64,000 nucleotides of DNA from Ideonella livida (GTDB lineage: Bacteria > Pseudomonadota > Gammaproteobacteria > Burkholderiales > Burkholderiaceae_C): the NCBI RefSeq assembly GCF_010499455.1, contig NZ_JAAGOH010000006.1, forward strand, positions 1 through 64,000, read 5' to 3'. Positions within the stretch are counted from its first letter, which is position 1. Each line of letters starts with the position of its first letter. Made by a program: the position numbers and the translations under genes. Shown one piece after another: positions 19,266 to 26,893 of this stretch. The notes beneath the pieces are model-generated. The model worked only from the letters and a program-made list of their open reading frames with translations. It was not told where the DNA came from and made no database searches.

Positions 19266-20366
19266 ATGGAACTGCGCACCCTGCACTGCGCCGCGGCCGG
19301 CTTTGAAGCCGCCCGGCACGTGGACCTGCTGCCCGCTGGCCACCGTTCACGCCGCCTGCACGGCCACAGCTTTCTGGCCAGCGTGCGCTGCGCGCTGCCG
19401 GCGGGCTGGGCAGCGTTTGCAGGCGGAGAGGTAGAACGCCTGCGCGCCGAGCTGCAGTCCCACATCAGCCGACTGGACTACCGCCTGCTCAACGAGCAGG
19501 TCAGCCAGCCCACCGACGAGAACCTGGCGCGCTGGGTGCGGCGGCAGCTTCAGGCGAGCGTGCCGGGGCTGGAGCAGGTGGGCATCCAGAGCACAGCGCA
19601 TGAAGGGGTGGACTTGGACGGCTTGGGCCATGCGCACGTGTGGCGCCGCTACCTGTTCCAGTCCGCCCACCGCCTGCCCAATGTGCCGGCCGGCCACAAG
19701 TGCGGCCGCATGCACGGTCACGGCTTCGAGGTCATCCTTCACGCCAACCAGGATCTGGGTGAAGGCGACCTCAGCATCGACTTCGACCACCTGGACCACA
19801 TCTGGGCTCCTTTCCAGGCCCAGCTGGACCACGCCTGCCTGAACGACCTGCCCGGCCTGCACAACCCCACCAGCGAGATGCTGTCGAGCTGGTTGTGGGC
19901 GCGCATCAAGCCGCAGCTGCCTGAGCTGTCTTGGATCACCGTGTACGAGACCGGCTCCTGCGGGGCCAACTTCGACGGCCAGCGCTACCGCATCTGGAAG
20001 GAGATGACCCTGGACAGTGCCCTGCAGCTGCGCCAGGCGCCCGAGGGCAGCCCGCTGCGCCGCATCCACGGCCACACCTACACGCTGCGCCTGCACCTGT
20101 CGGCCCCGCTGGACGAGGTGATGGGATGGACCGTGGACTTCGGCGACGTCAAGACACTGTTCGACCCGCTGTTCAAGGCGCTGGACCACCGGCCGCTGCA
20201 TGAGATTGCCGACCTGCCCGACTGCGACACGGCCAGCCTGGCGCACTGGATCTTGCGCAAGGCCCGCCCCGATCTGCCCCCGCTCGACCGGGTAGATCTC
20301 TACGAGACGCGCGGCTGCGGCGCCATTGCGCTGTTGTCTGAACAGGGGCCGGCGCTGCCGGTGTAA
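19266..20366 (+). CDS. Three-module 6-carboxytetrahydropterin synthase (QueD/PTPS-like)
   Basis: QueD makes 6-carboxytetrahydropterin from dihydroneopterin triphosphate in queuosine synthesis; the usual enzyme has about 120-140 residues. This 366-residue chain appears to be three PTPS modules: about 1-118, 125-245 and 248-357. Only the middle one looks complete, with SAH (His135), HKCGRMHGH (catalytic Cys146, zinc His150 and His152), LDH and YETGSCG. The first has only LHGH (31-34) and lacks the first zinc His and the Cys; the third has IHGH (267-270) and YETRGCGA but also lacks the Cys and first His. ATG 19266 is preferred to one 17 codons earlier. queE begins four bases later, supporting the pathway call. 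Confidence 0.82.
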   Translation: MELRTLHCAAAGFEAARHVDLLPAGHRSRRLHGHSFLASVRCALPAGWAAFAGGEVERLRAELQSHISRLDYRLLNEQVSQPTDENLARWVRRQLQASVPGLEQVGIQSTAHEGVDLDGLGHAHVWRRYLFQSAHRLPNVPAGHKCGRMHGHGFEVILHANQDLGEGDLSIDFDHLDHIWAPFQAQLDHACLNDLPGLHNPTSEMLSSWLWARIKPQLPELSWITVYETGSCGANFDGQRYRIWKEMTLDSALQLRQAPEGSPLRRIHGHTYTLRLHLSAPLDEVMGWTVDFGDVKTLFDPLFKALDHRPLHEIADLPDCDTASLAHWILRKARPDLPPLDRVDLYETRGCGAIALLSEQGPALPV

Positions 20367-20370
20367 GACG

Positions 20371-21006
20371 ATGGCCTACACGGTCAAGGAGCTTTTCTAC
20401 ACGCTGCAGGGCGAGGGTGGCCAGGCGGGCCGCGCGGCCGTCTTCTGCCGCTTTGCGGGCTGCAACCTGTGGAGCGGGCGGGAGGAGGACCGCGCCCAGG
20501 CCGTGTGCCGCTTCTGCGACACCGACTTCATCGGCACCGACGGGGTGGGCGGCGGCAAATTCGCTTCAGCCCTGGCCCTGGCACAGGCCATCCAGAGCGC
20601 CTGGACAGGCCAGGCCGGCGGCCGCCCGCTGGTGGTGTTCACCGGTGGTGAGCCCCTGCTGCAGCTGGACGCCGTGCTGGTGCAGGCGGTGCATGCCCAG
20701 GGCTTTGAGATTGCCGTGGAAACCAACGGCACCCAGCCTGCTCCAGAGGGCCTGGACTGGATCTGCGTCAGCCCCAAGGCCGATGCCCCCTTGGCGCTCA
20801 CCCGCGGCACCGAGCTCAAGCTGGTCTTCCCGCAGGCGGACGCACCGCCGGAGCGATTCGCGCACCTGGACTTCCAGCACTTCTTCCTGCAGCCCATGGA
20901 CGGCCCGAGCCAGCGGGAAAACCTGCAAAAGGCGGTGGCTTACTGCTTGCAGCACCCTCAGTGGCGGCTCAGCCTGCAGACGCACAAGGTCATTGGGATC
21001 GCCTGA
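20371..21006 (+). CDS. queE: 7-carboxy-7-deazaguanine synthase QueE
   Basis: Radical SAM enzyme that contracts the ring of 6-carboxytetrahydropterin to 7-carboxy-7-deazaguanine, the step after QueD. 211 residues. The 4Fe-4S cluster motif has the expanded spacing C-X14-C-X2-C (Cys31, Cys46, Cys49) that is typical of QueE and not of ordinary radical SAM proteins; LFYTLQGEGGQAG precedes it and FTGGEPLLQ follows as the SAM-binding motif. It begins four bases after the QueD-like gene, so the two are co-translated. Downstream there is a convergent small gene. Confidence 0.94.
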   Translation: MAYTVKELFYTLQGEGGQAGRAAVFCRFAGCNLWSGREEDRAQAVCRFCDTDFIGTDGVGGGKFASALALAQAIQSAWTGQAGGRPLVVFTGGEPLLQLDAVLVQAVHAQGFEIAVETNGTQPAPEGLDWICVSPKADAPLALTRGTELKLVFPQADAPPERFAHLDFQHFFLQPMDGPSQRENLQKAVAYCLQHPQWRLSLQTHKVIGIA

Positions 21007-21046
21007 GACTGAGGGCCCTCAGGGCGCGAACGAGCCCTATCGGCGC

Positions 21047-21283
21047 TCAGCAACGGCCCGAACGCCGGCTGCGCGGCTGGAGCTTGTCGAGCTCGGCGAA
21101 CTGCTGCTTGAGCAGCATCAGCAGGGTGCGGGCGTCGTCCACCGAAAGGCTCAGCACCGTGGCCGGCTCACCCTCGTCACGAGGGGGGCGCGGCAGCACC
21201 AGGGCGTCGAGGCGCATCTCGATGAGGCCCTTGTCGTGGCGCAGGGATTTCAGGCGCTGGACTTCAATGGAATGGGTCTTCAT
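21047..21283 (-). CDS. Conserved-looking small hypothetical protein
   Basis: A 78-residue protein, sequence MKTHSIEVQRLKSLRHDKGL followed by IEMRLDALVLPRPPRDEGEP and a helical SVDDARTLLMLLKQQFAEL. It looks like a compact alpha/beta protein with no signal peptide; the SVDDARTLLMLLK region resembles the last helix of small Burkholderiales proteins of unknown function. The ribosome-binding site is weak. It converges on queE with 40 bases between stops and precedes the iron transporter genes on the same strand, from which it is probably transcribed separately. Confidence 0.55.
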   Translation of the reverse strand: MKTHSIEVQRLKSLRHDKGLIEMRLDALVLPRPPRDEGEPATVLSLSVDDARTLLMLLKQQFAELDKLQPRSRRSGRC

Positions 21284-21362
21284 GTCAGGGGGATCCGGAG
21301 CAGCGGGCCACAGGGGCCCGCAGGTTGTGCATCACCCTGCGGATTGTCGACCCACTGGCGGG

Positions 21363-21386
21363 CAGGGGCGCCGACGGGCGCCCCTG
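21363..21386 (-). terminator. Hairpin after the iron-binding protein gene
   Basis: Perfect 10-bp inverted repeat (CAGGGGCGCC, loop GACG), four bases past the stop of the leftward iron-binding protein gene. Position and stability fit a transcription terminator; the T run is absent. Confidence 0.6.
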
Positions 21387-21390
21387 GGGC

Positions 21391-22449
21391 TCACTTGAAG
21401 CCGACGCGGTCCAGGAGCTGCTGGACCTTGGCGCTGTTGGCGCCCACCACGGCCACCGGGATCACCTCGGCCTTGAACGGGCCCAGGGCCTTGAGTGCGG
21501 GGTTGTCGGCGCTGGCGCCTTCCACCACGGCGTATTCGTTGTTGCCGTTGGCAAAGTAGCCCTGGGCCTTGGGGCTGGCCAGGTACTCCAGGAACTTGAT
21601 GGCCGCCTCACCGTGCGGGGCATGGCGGGCGACGGCGCCGCCGGCGATGTTCACATGCGCGCCCACGTCGGCCTGGTTGGGGAAGACCACGCCGACCTTC
21701 TCCATCACCGCCCGGTCTTCGGGCTTGGTGGAGCGCATCATGCGCGCCACGTAGTAGCTGTTGCTCAAGGCGATGGCGCACTCGCCGGAGGCCACGGCCT
21801 TGATCTGGTCGGTGTCGCCACCCTTGGGCGGGCGGGCCATGTTGTCGACCATGCCCTTGAGCAGGGTTTCGGTCTTGGCCGGGCCGTGGTGTTCCAGCAG
21901 GGCGCCGAACAGCGACAGGTTGTAGGGGTGGGCGCCGGAGCGGGTGCAGACCTTGCCCTTGTTCTTCGGGTCGGCCAGTTCCTCGTAGGTGTCGGCGTCT
22001 TCCTTCTTGACCGTCGTCTTGTTGTAGACGATGACCCGGGCCCGGGTGGAGAAGCCGAACCACTGAGAGCCCTGGCCCTTGTCGGCGCCACGGAGCTTGG
22101 CCGGGATGCGCTGCTCCAGCACAGCGGATTTGATGGGGCGGAACAGCCCCGACTCCTCGGCACGCCACAGGCGGGCGGCGTCGACCAGCAGGATCACGTC
22201 GGCGGGGCTGGCAGCGCCTTCGTTGCGCAGGCGCTCCAGGATGCCGGCGTCGTCGGCGTCCACACGGTTGATGCGGATCCCGGTGGCGGCGGTGAAGTCG
22301 GCGTACAGCGCCTCGTCGGTCTGGTAGTGACGGGCGGAATACAGGTTCAGCACCTTGTCGTCCTGGGCCAGGGCCAGGGACGAGGACAGACCGGCCAGGG
22401 CAGCGGTCAACAAGGCGGCCCGACGGGCCCAGGGACGCAGCGCAAACAT
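21391..22449 (-). CDS. Periplasmic ferric iron-binding protein (FbpA/FutA family)
   Basis: Captures Fe3+ in the periplasm for the ABC transporter encoded beside it. The 352-residue precursor has a Sec signal peptide ending LALAQ (about 1-29). The mature part begins KVLNLYSARHYQTDEALY, typical of this family, and includes the tandem iron-ligand tyrosines Tyr232-Tyr233 in SNSYYVARM. The start ATG at 22449 has its own upstream stretch with a Fur-box-like site, so it may be transcribed alone as well as with the permease gene that lies upstream of it on the same strand (121 bases). Confidence 0.92.
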   Translation of the reverse strand: MFALRPWARRAALLTAALAGLSSSLALAQDDKVLNLYSARHYQTDEALYADFTAATGIRINRVDADDAGILERLRNEGAASPADVILLVDAARLWRAEESGLFRPIKSAVLEQRIPAKLRGADKGQGSQWFGFSTRARVIVYNKTTVKKEDADTYEELADPKNKGKVCTRSGAHPYNLSLFGALLEHHGPAKTETLLKGMVDNMARPPKGGDTDQIKAVASGECAIALSNSYYVARMMRSTKPEDRAVMEKVGVVFPNQADVGAHVNIAGGAVARHAPHGEAAIKFLEYLASPKAQGYFANGNNEYAVVEGASADNPALKALGPFKAEVIPVAVVGANSAKVQQLLDRVGFK

Positions 22450-22539
22450 TCACTCACTCCGGTGGCGCCGTGCAGAAGGCGCACAGCGGGTTGGAAACGG
22501 GGCGCGGCAGGGGAACGCCGCGCGGGCCGGAGTCTATTC

Positions 22540-22558
22540 GCAAATGAGAATGCGTGTC
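22540..22558 (-). promoter_or_regulatory. Fur-box-like site upstream of the iron-binding protein gene
   Basis: GCAAATGAGAATGCGTGTC matches 12 of 19 positions of the classic Fur box and is AT-rich against its surroundings. It lies 91 bases before the start of the binding-protein gene. Confidence 0.45.
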
Positions 22559-22570
22559 AGTAAGGCCCAC

Positions 22571-24187
22571 TCAGCGCGTGGGGCGGGTGGAGCGCACCAG
22601 CAGCATCACCGGCAGCAGGCCGACGGCGACGATGGCCAGCGAGGGCAGCGCCGCCTCGGCCAGGCGCTCGTCGCGGGCGAACTGGTTGGCGATGATGGCC
22701 AGGGTGTCGGCGTTGAAGGGGCGGAGCACCAAGGTGGCCGGCAGCTCCTTCATGACATCCACAAAGACCAGCAGCGCCGCGGTGCCGGCGGTGCGCCGCA
22801 TCAACGGCCAGTGCACCCGGCGCCACAGGGCGGCGTGACGGGCGCCCAGCATGCGGGCCGATTCGTCCAGGCTCTGGGGCAGGCGCGCGTAGCCGGCCTC
22901 GACGCTGTGCAAGGCCACCGCGGAGAAGCGCACGAGGTAGGCGTACACCAGCCCGGCCAGGGTGCTGGTGAGCCAGGCCGCGGCCTGTGTCTGGGGCCAC
23001 AGGCTCTGCACCATGCCTGCAGGCAGCAGGATGCCCACCACCACCACCGCGCCAGGCACGGCATAGCCCAGGGAGACGGCACGCACCAGGCCTTGCAGCA
23101 GCGGTCCGGGCTGGCGCCGGCGCAGAAAGCCCAAACCCAGGGCCAGGGCGGCGGCGAGCACGGCGGTCAGGCCCGCCAGCAGCAGGCTGTTGCCGCACCA
23201 GCCCAGAAACCGGTCCCAGGGCAGACCGACCTCGCCGCTGTCGCCCCCGTCGCCGCCCTGGGCCAGCAGCCTCAGCAGCGCCAGCACGGGCAGGACAAAT
23301 CCCACCAGCACCGGCAGCAGGCAGACCGTCCAGGCCAGCAGGGCCCGGCCGCCGCGCAGGGGCACCGGCCGCGCCTCATGCGACTCCACCGCCCCCAGGC
23401 GGGTGATGGCAAAGCGCAGCCGCCGCTGGGCAGACTGCTCGGCCCACACCAGCAGGGCCACCACCAGCAGCAGTACCGTGGCCAGCTGCGCGGCGGCATG
23501 GCGGTCCCCCATGGACAGCCAGGCCCGGTAGATGCCGGTGGTGAAGGTGCTCAGGCCGAAGTAGGCGCCGACGCCATAGTCGGCCAGGGTCTCCATCAGG
23601 GCCAGGGCCGTGCCGGCGGCGATGGCCGGGCGGGCCAGCGGCAGGGCCACCGCCAGGATGCGCCGGGCCGGCCCCGCGCCCAGCAGGCGCGCGGCCTCCA
23701 TCAGGGGTACCCCCCGCTCGGCCAGGGCGCCGCGCACCAGCAGGTGCACATAGGGATAGAGGCAGGCGATGAACAGGACGATGGCGCCCCAGGCATTGCG
23801 GATGTCAGGCCACAGGGCGCCCTGCGCCCCGGTCAGGCCGCGCAACGCGGTCTGCACCGGCCCGCCGAACTGCAGGGTGTCGGTCCAGGCATAGGCCAGC
23901 ACATAGGCCGGCATGGCCAGGGGCAGCAGCAGCAGCACCTCGGCCAGGCGCCGCCCACGGAACTCGAACAGGGTGACGGTGGCCGCCGTGGCACTGCCCA
24001 CCACCGCCACGCCCAGCCCGACGCCCACCGCGATGCCCATGGAGGTGAGCGCGTACTCGGGCATCACCGTCTGGACCATGTGGGCCAGGGTGGCCCAGCT
24101 CTGACCGTCGGCGCTCCACCAGGCACTGGCCAGGGCCAGCACCGGCAGCACCAACAGCACGCAGATCAGGCACAGCAAAAGGGTCAT
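22571..24187 (-). CDS. Ferric iron ABC transporter permease (FbpB-type, fused double permease)
   Basis: Inner-membrane channel for Fe3+ import. The 538 residues contain two permease halves of about 250 residues each, with about 12 transmembrane helices in all, as in FbpB/SfuB. Both EAA-type loops are visible: MEAARLLGAGPARRI in the first half and DESARMLGARHAALWRRV in the second, each followed by a helix; ALMETLADYGVGAYFG and VMKELPATLVLRPF follow them as in the family. The first residues are strongly hydrophobic. It is divergent from the ATPase gene across 154 bases containing a Fur box. Confidence 0.92.
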   Translation of the reverse strand: MTLLLCLICVLLVLPVLALASAWWSADGQSWATLAHMVQTVMPEYALTSMGIAVGVGLGVAVVGSATAATVTLFEFRGRRLAEVLLLLPLAMPAYVLAYAWTDTLQFGGPVQTALRGLTGAQGALWPDIRNAWGAIVLFIACLYPYVHLLVRGALAERGVPLMEAARLLGAGPARRILAVALPLARPAIAAGTALALMETLADYGVGAYFGLSTFTTGIYRAWLSMGDRHAAAQLATVLLLVVALLVWAEQSAQRRLRFAITRLGAVESHEARPVPLRGGRALLAWTVCLLPVLVGFVLPVLALLRLLAQGGDGGDSGEVGLPWDRFLGWCGNSLLLAGLTAVLAAALALGLGFLRRRQPGPLLQGLVRAVSLGYAVPGAVVVVGILLPAGMVQSLWPQTQAAAWLTSTLAGLVYAYLVRFSAVALHSVEAGYARLPQSLDESARMLGARHAALWRRVHWPLMRRTAGTAALLVFVDVMKELPATLVLRPFNADTLAIIANQFARDERLAEAALPSLAIVAVGLLPVMLLVRSTRPTR

Positions 24188-24307
24188 GCGGCGTGGCGCC
24201 AGGACGTGGGCAGGCAGAGGAAGAACGGAGGCGGGTCAGCCAGCGGCCGTGGTGCAGGAGGCAGCACACGGTCGTCGAGCCGGCGGACGGGACGCGGGGA
24301 CGTTGTT

Positions 24308-24326
24308 GAGAATGATAACCATCCAG
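24308..24326. promoter_or_regulatory. Fur box between divergent iron transporter genes
   Basis: GAGAATGATAACCATCCAG matches 14 of 19 bases of the Fur consensus (GATAATGATAATCATTATC). It sits 15 bases before the ATPase start codon and 120 bases before the permease start, so Fe-loaded Fur would block both directions. Confidence 0.75.
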
Positions 24327-24341
24327 TTATGATCTTCCGTC

Positions 24342-25430
24342 ATGTTCCTGCAACTTGATCAGGTGTCCGTGCGATACCGCAGCCAGGTCGACGGCAGCGG
24401 CCGGGAGGCGGTGCGCAGCGTCGGGCTGAGCCTGCCGGCCGGCGGCATCGGCGTGCTCATCGGCCCCTCGGGCTGCGGCAAGACCTCGCTGCTGCGGGCG
24501 GTGGCCGGGCTGGAGCGGCTGCACGCAGGCCGCATCACGCTGGGCGGAGAGGTCTTGGGCGACGCCGCACAGCGCCTGCACCTGCCGGCTGAGCGACGCC
24601 GCATCGGCATGGTCTTCCAAGACTATGCGCTGTTCCCGCACCTGAGCGTGGCGCAGAACGTGGGCTTCGGACTGCACAGCTGGCCACGGGCCGAGCGGGA
24701 GGCCCGGGTGAGCGAGATGCTGGCGCTGGTGGGCCTGTCGGCCCATGCGCGGCAGGCGCCGCACCAGCTCTCCGGCGGCCAGCAGCAGCGCATCGCGCTG
24801 GCGCGGGCGCTGGCACCGCGGCCACGCCTGCTGCTGCTGGACGAACCGTTCTCAGCCCTGGATGTGGAGCTGCGCGAGCGGCTGGCCCACGAGGTGCGTG
24901 ACATCCTCAAGCAGATGGGCACGTCGGCGCTGTTCGTCACCCACGACCAGCAGGAGGCCTTTGCCCTGGGCGATGTGATCGGGGTGATGAACCAGGGCGT
25001 GCTGGACCAGTGGGATTCGGCCTACGACCTCTACCACCGGCCGGCCACGGCCTTCGTGGCCAACTTCATCGGCCACGGGGTCTTCGCGCCGGCCCGCATC
25101 GTCACCACGCCGCAGGGCACGCGGGTGGATACCCCGCTGGGCCTGCTGGACGACGTGGCCGGCTGCCCCCTGCCCGAGGCCTATCCCGGCGGCGAATGCC
25201 AGGTGCTGCTGCGGGCCGACGACATCGTCCACGACGACCATGCGCCGGTGAAGGCGCGCATTCTGCGCAAGTCCTTCCGCGGAGCGGAGTTCCTCTACAC
25301 CCTGGCCTTGGCCGAGGGCCTGGAGGTGCTGGCCCATGTGCCCTCCCACCACGACCACCAGGTGGGCGAGTGGATCGGCGTGCGCGCCTGCGTGGACCAT
25401 GTGGTGACCTTTCCGCGCGGCACCGCCTGA
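24342..25430 (+). CDS. Ferric iron ABC transporter ATP-binding protein (FbpC-type)
   Basis: ATPase partner of the divergent permease. 362 residues with Walker A GPSGCGKT, Q-loop VFQDYALFPHLSV, signature LSGGQQQR, Walker B LLLLDEP and FVTHDQQEAF. After about residue 240 a C-terminal regulatory domain follows, including LLRADDIVHDDHAPVKARI, as in FbpC. The family also transports thiamine and phosphonates, but the paired FbpA- and FbpB-type genes and the Fur box point to iron. It is followed by hemE 60 bases downstream, on the same strand. Confidence 0.92.
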   Translation: MFLQLDQVSVRYRSQVDGSGREAVRSVGLSLPAGGIGVLIGPSGCGKTSLLRAVAGLERLHAGRITLGGEVLGDAAQRLHLPAERRRIGMVFQDYALFPHLSVAQNVGFGLHSWPRAEREARVSEMLALVGLSAHARQAPHQLSGGQQQRIALARALAPRPRLLLLDEPFSALDVELRERLAHEVRDILKQMGTSALFVTHDQQEAFALGDVIGVMNQGVLDQWDSAYDLYHRPATAFVANFIGHGVFAPARIVTTPQGTRVDTPLGLLDDVAGCPLPEAYPGGECQVLLRADDIVHDDHAPVKARILRKSFRGAEFLYTLALAEGLEVLAHVPSHHDHQVGEWIGVRACVDHVVTFPRGTA

Positions 25431-25490
25431 GCGGCCGGGGCCTGAGGCAGGTCAGCCTGGCGCAGGCCCATGGGGCGGATAATCGGGCGC

Positions 25491-26579
25491 ATGTTCGCCC
25501 CGCTCCAAAACGACTGCTTCCTGCGCGCCTGCCTGCGCCAGCCCACCCCCCATACGCCAGTCTGGCTGATGCGCCAGGCTGGACGCTACCTGCCGGAGTA
25601 CTGCGCCACGCGCGCCAAGGCCGGCAGCTTCATGGGCCTGGCCACCCACGTGGACTACGCCACCGAGGTCACGCTGCAGCCGCTGGAGCGCTACCCGCTG
25701 GACGCGGCGATCCTGTTCTCGGACATCCTGACCGTGCCCGACGCGATGGGCCTGGGCCTGTCCTTCCAGGCCGGCGAGGGCCCGAAGTTCGCCAAGGTCG
25801 TGCGCGACGAGGCGGCGGTGGCCGCGCTGGCCGTGCCGGACATGGACAAGCTGCGCTACGTCTTCGACGCGGTCACGTCGATCCGCAAGGCCCTGAACGG
25901 CCGCGTGCCCCTGATCGGCTTCTCCGGCAGCCCCTGGACCCTGGCCTGCTACATGGTCGAAGGCGGCGGCTCGGACGACTACCGCCAGGTCAAGAGCCTG
26001 ATGTACAGCCGCCCCGACCTGATGCACCGCATCCTGCAGGTCAACGCCGACGCCGTGGCCACCTACCTCAACACCCAGATCGACGCCGGCGCGCAGGCCG
26101 TGATGGTGTTCGACAGCTGGGGAGGCGTGCTGGCCGATGGCGCCTTCCAGTCCTTCTCGCTGGACTACACCCGCCGCGTGGTGTCGCAACTCCAGCGCGA
26201 GAAGGACGGCCAGCGCATCCCGGTGATCGTCTTCACCAAGGGCGGCGGCCTGTGGCTGGAGGAGATCGCCGCGGTGGGCGCCGATGTGGTGGGGGTGGAC
26301 TGGACGGTCAACCTGGGCAAGGCCCGCGCCGCCGTGGGCCACCGCGTGGCCCTGCAGGGCAATCTGGACCCCAATGTGCTGTTCGCGCCCCCGGCGGCGG
26401 TGCAGGCCGAGGCCCTCAAGGTGCTCGACAGTTTCGGCCGCCCGCAGCGTGCCGATGGCGGCTGGGATGGCCACATCTTCAACCTGGGCCACGGCATCAG
26501 CCAGTTCACGCCGCCCGAGCATGTGAGCGCCCTGGTGGAGGCGGTGCATGCCCACTCGCGGGTGCTGCGCCAGGCCTGA
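25491..26579 (+). CDS. hemE: Uroporphyrinogen decarboxylase
   Basis: Cytoplasmic enzyme that removes four carboxyl groups from uroporphyrinogen III to give coproporphyrinogen III in haem synthesis. The 362 residues open with [35 protein letters not shown], whose [11 protein letters not shown] contains the active-site Arg residues; the [14 protein letters not shown] stretch gives the catalytic Asp, and [18 protein letters not shown] and [14 protein letters not shown] are also conserved. ATG 25491 is chosen because the family begins there; an in-frame ATG seven codons earlier is unlikely. Proximity to an iron transporter fits the iron demand of haem. Confidence 0.96.
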   Translation: MFAPLQNDCFLRACLRQPTPHTPVWLMRQAGRYLPEYCATRAKAGSFMGLATHVDYATEVTLQPLERYPLDAAILFSDILTVPDAMGLGLSFQAGEGPKFAKVVRDEAAVAALAVPDMDKLRYVFDAVTSIRKALNGRVPLIGFSGSPWTLACYMVEGGGSDDYRQVKSLMYSRPDLMHRILQVNADAVATYLNTQIDAGAQAVMVFDSWGGVLADGAFQSFSLDYTRRVVSQLQREKDGQRIPVIVFTKGGGLWLEEIAAVGADVVGVDWTVNLGKARAAVGHRVALQGNLDPNVLFAPPAAVQAEALKVLDSFGRPQRADGGWDGHIFNLGHGISQFTPPEHVSALVEAVHAHSRVLRQA

Positions 26580-26779
26580 ACAGGCCGCCAGACGGCCAGG
26601 ACAAAGGCCGACGCTTGCGCGGGGGGCTTGACTTGTCCCCAGCGCGGGGCTTGCGGAGGGGGCCTCCCCCCGGCGACAACCGGCCCCGGCGCCCCCCCAG
26701 AGACCTTTACGCAAGTTGTTGATTCATAAGGACTACGCCCAACTGCCTCGCCATGAGGCAATCCAAGGCGGCGCCCTAA

Positions 26780-26799
26780 GAATCAAGGCCTTAGCGGCC
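26780..26799 (+). repeat. 20-bp direct repeat, copy 1
   Basis: GAATCAAGGCCTTAGCGGCC. The second copy starts at 26862, 82 bases later, with two differences. Both copies contain CTTAGCGGCC and flank the DnaA-box-like sites upstream of priA. Confidence 0.7.
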
Positions 26800-26822
26800 C
26801 CTACCCAAGGTTGCCAACAAAG

Positions 26823-26831
26823 TTATCCACA
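26823..26831 (+). promoter_or_regulatory. Perfect DnaA box upstream of priA
   Basis: TTATCCACA, the highest-affinity DnaA-box sequence, 63 bases before the priA start codon. Confidence 0.6.
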
Positions 26832-26847
26832 GAAACCGTGGGCAACT

Positions 26848-26856
26848 TTCTCCACA
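26848..26856 (+). promoter_or_regulatory. One-mismatch DnaA box upstream of priA
   Basis: TTCTCCACA, one base off TTATNCACA, 25 bases after the perfect box and in the same orientation (about two and a half helical turns). Confidence 0.4.
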
Positions 26857-26861
26857 GCCTC

Positions 26862-26881
26862 GAATCAAGCACTTAGCGGCC
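26862..26881 (+). repeat. 20-bp direct repeat, copy 2
   Basis: GAATCAAGCACTTAGCGGCC, differing from the copy at 26780 at two positions. It ends 12 bases before the priA start codon. Confidence 0.7.
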
Positions 26882-26893
26882 ACCCCTGACAAG

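Larger units (their letters stand above)
26580..26893. other. hemE-priA intergenic region (314 bases) with AT-rich, DnaA-box-bearing second half
   Basis: No gene is visible. The first half is very GC-rich with a short GGAGG/CCTCC hairpin near 26656 that could end hemE transcription. The second half (about 26700-26890) is markedly more AT-rich than the rest of the window, and holds the direct repeats and DnaA-box-like sites listed separately, so it is probably both the priA promoter region and something more. Confidence 0.6.

Noticed and set aside
22355-24358. 667-residue frame antisense to the iron permease
   Set aside because: Gln/His/Gly-rich nonsense sequence; the opposite strand encodes a proper two-half permease.
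26700-26893. Calling the hemE-priA gap the main replication origin
   Set aside because: Only one perfect and one near DnaA box were found, and rightward dnaN and gyrB to its left argue against bidirectional initiation exactly here; kept only as a finding.
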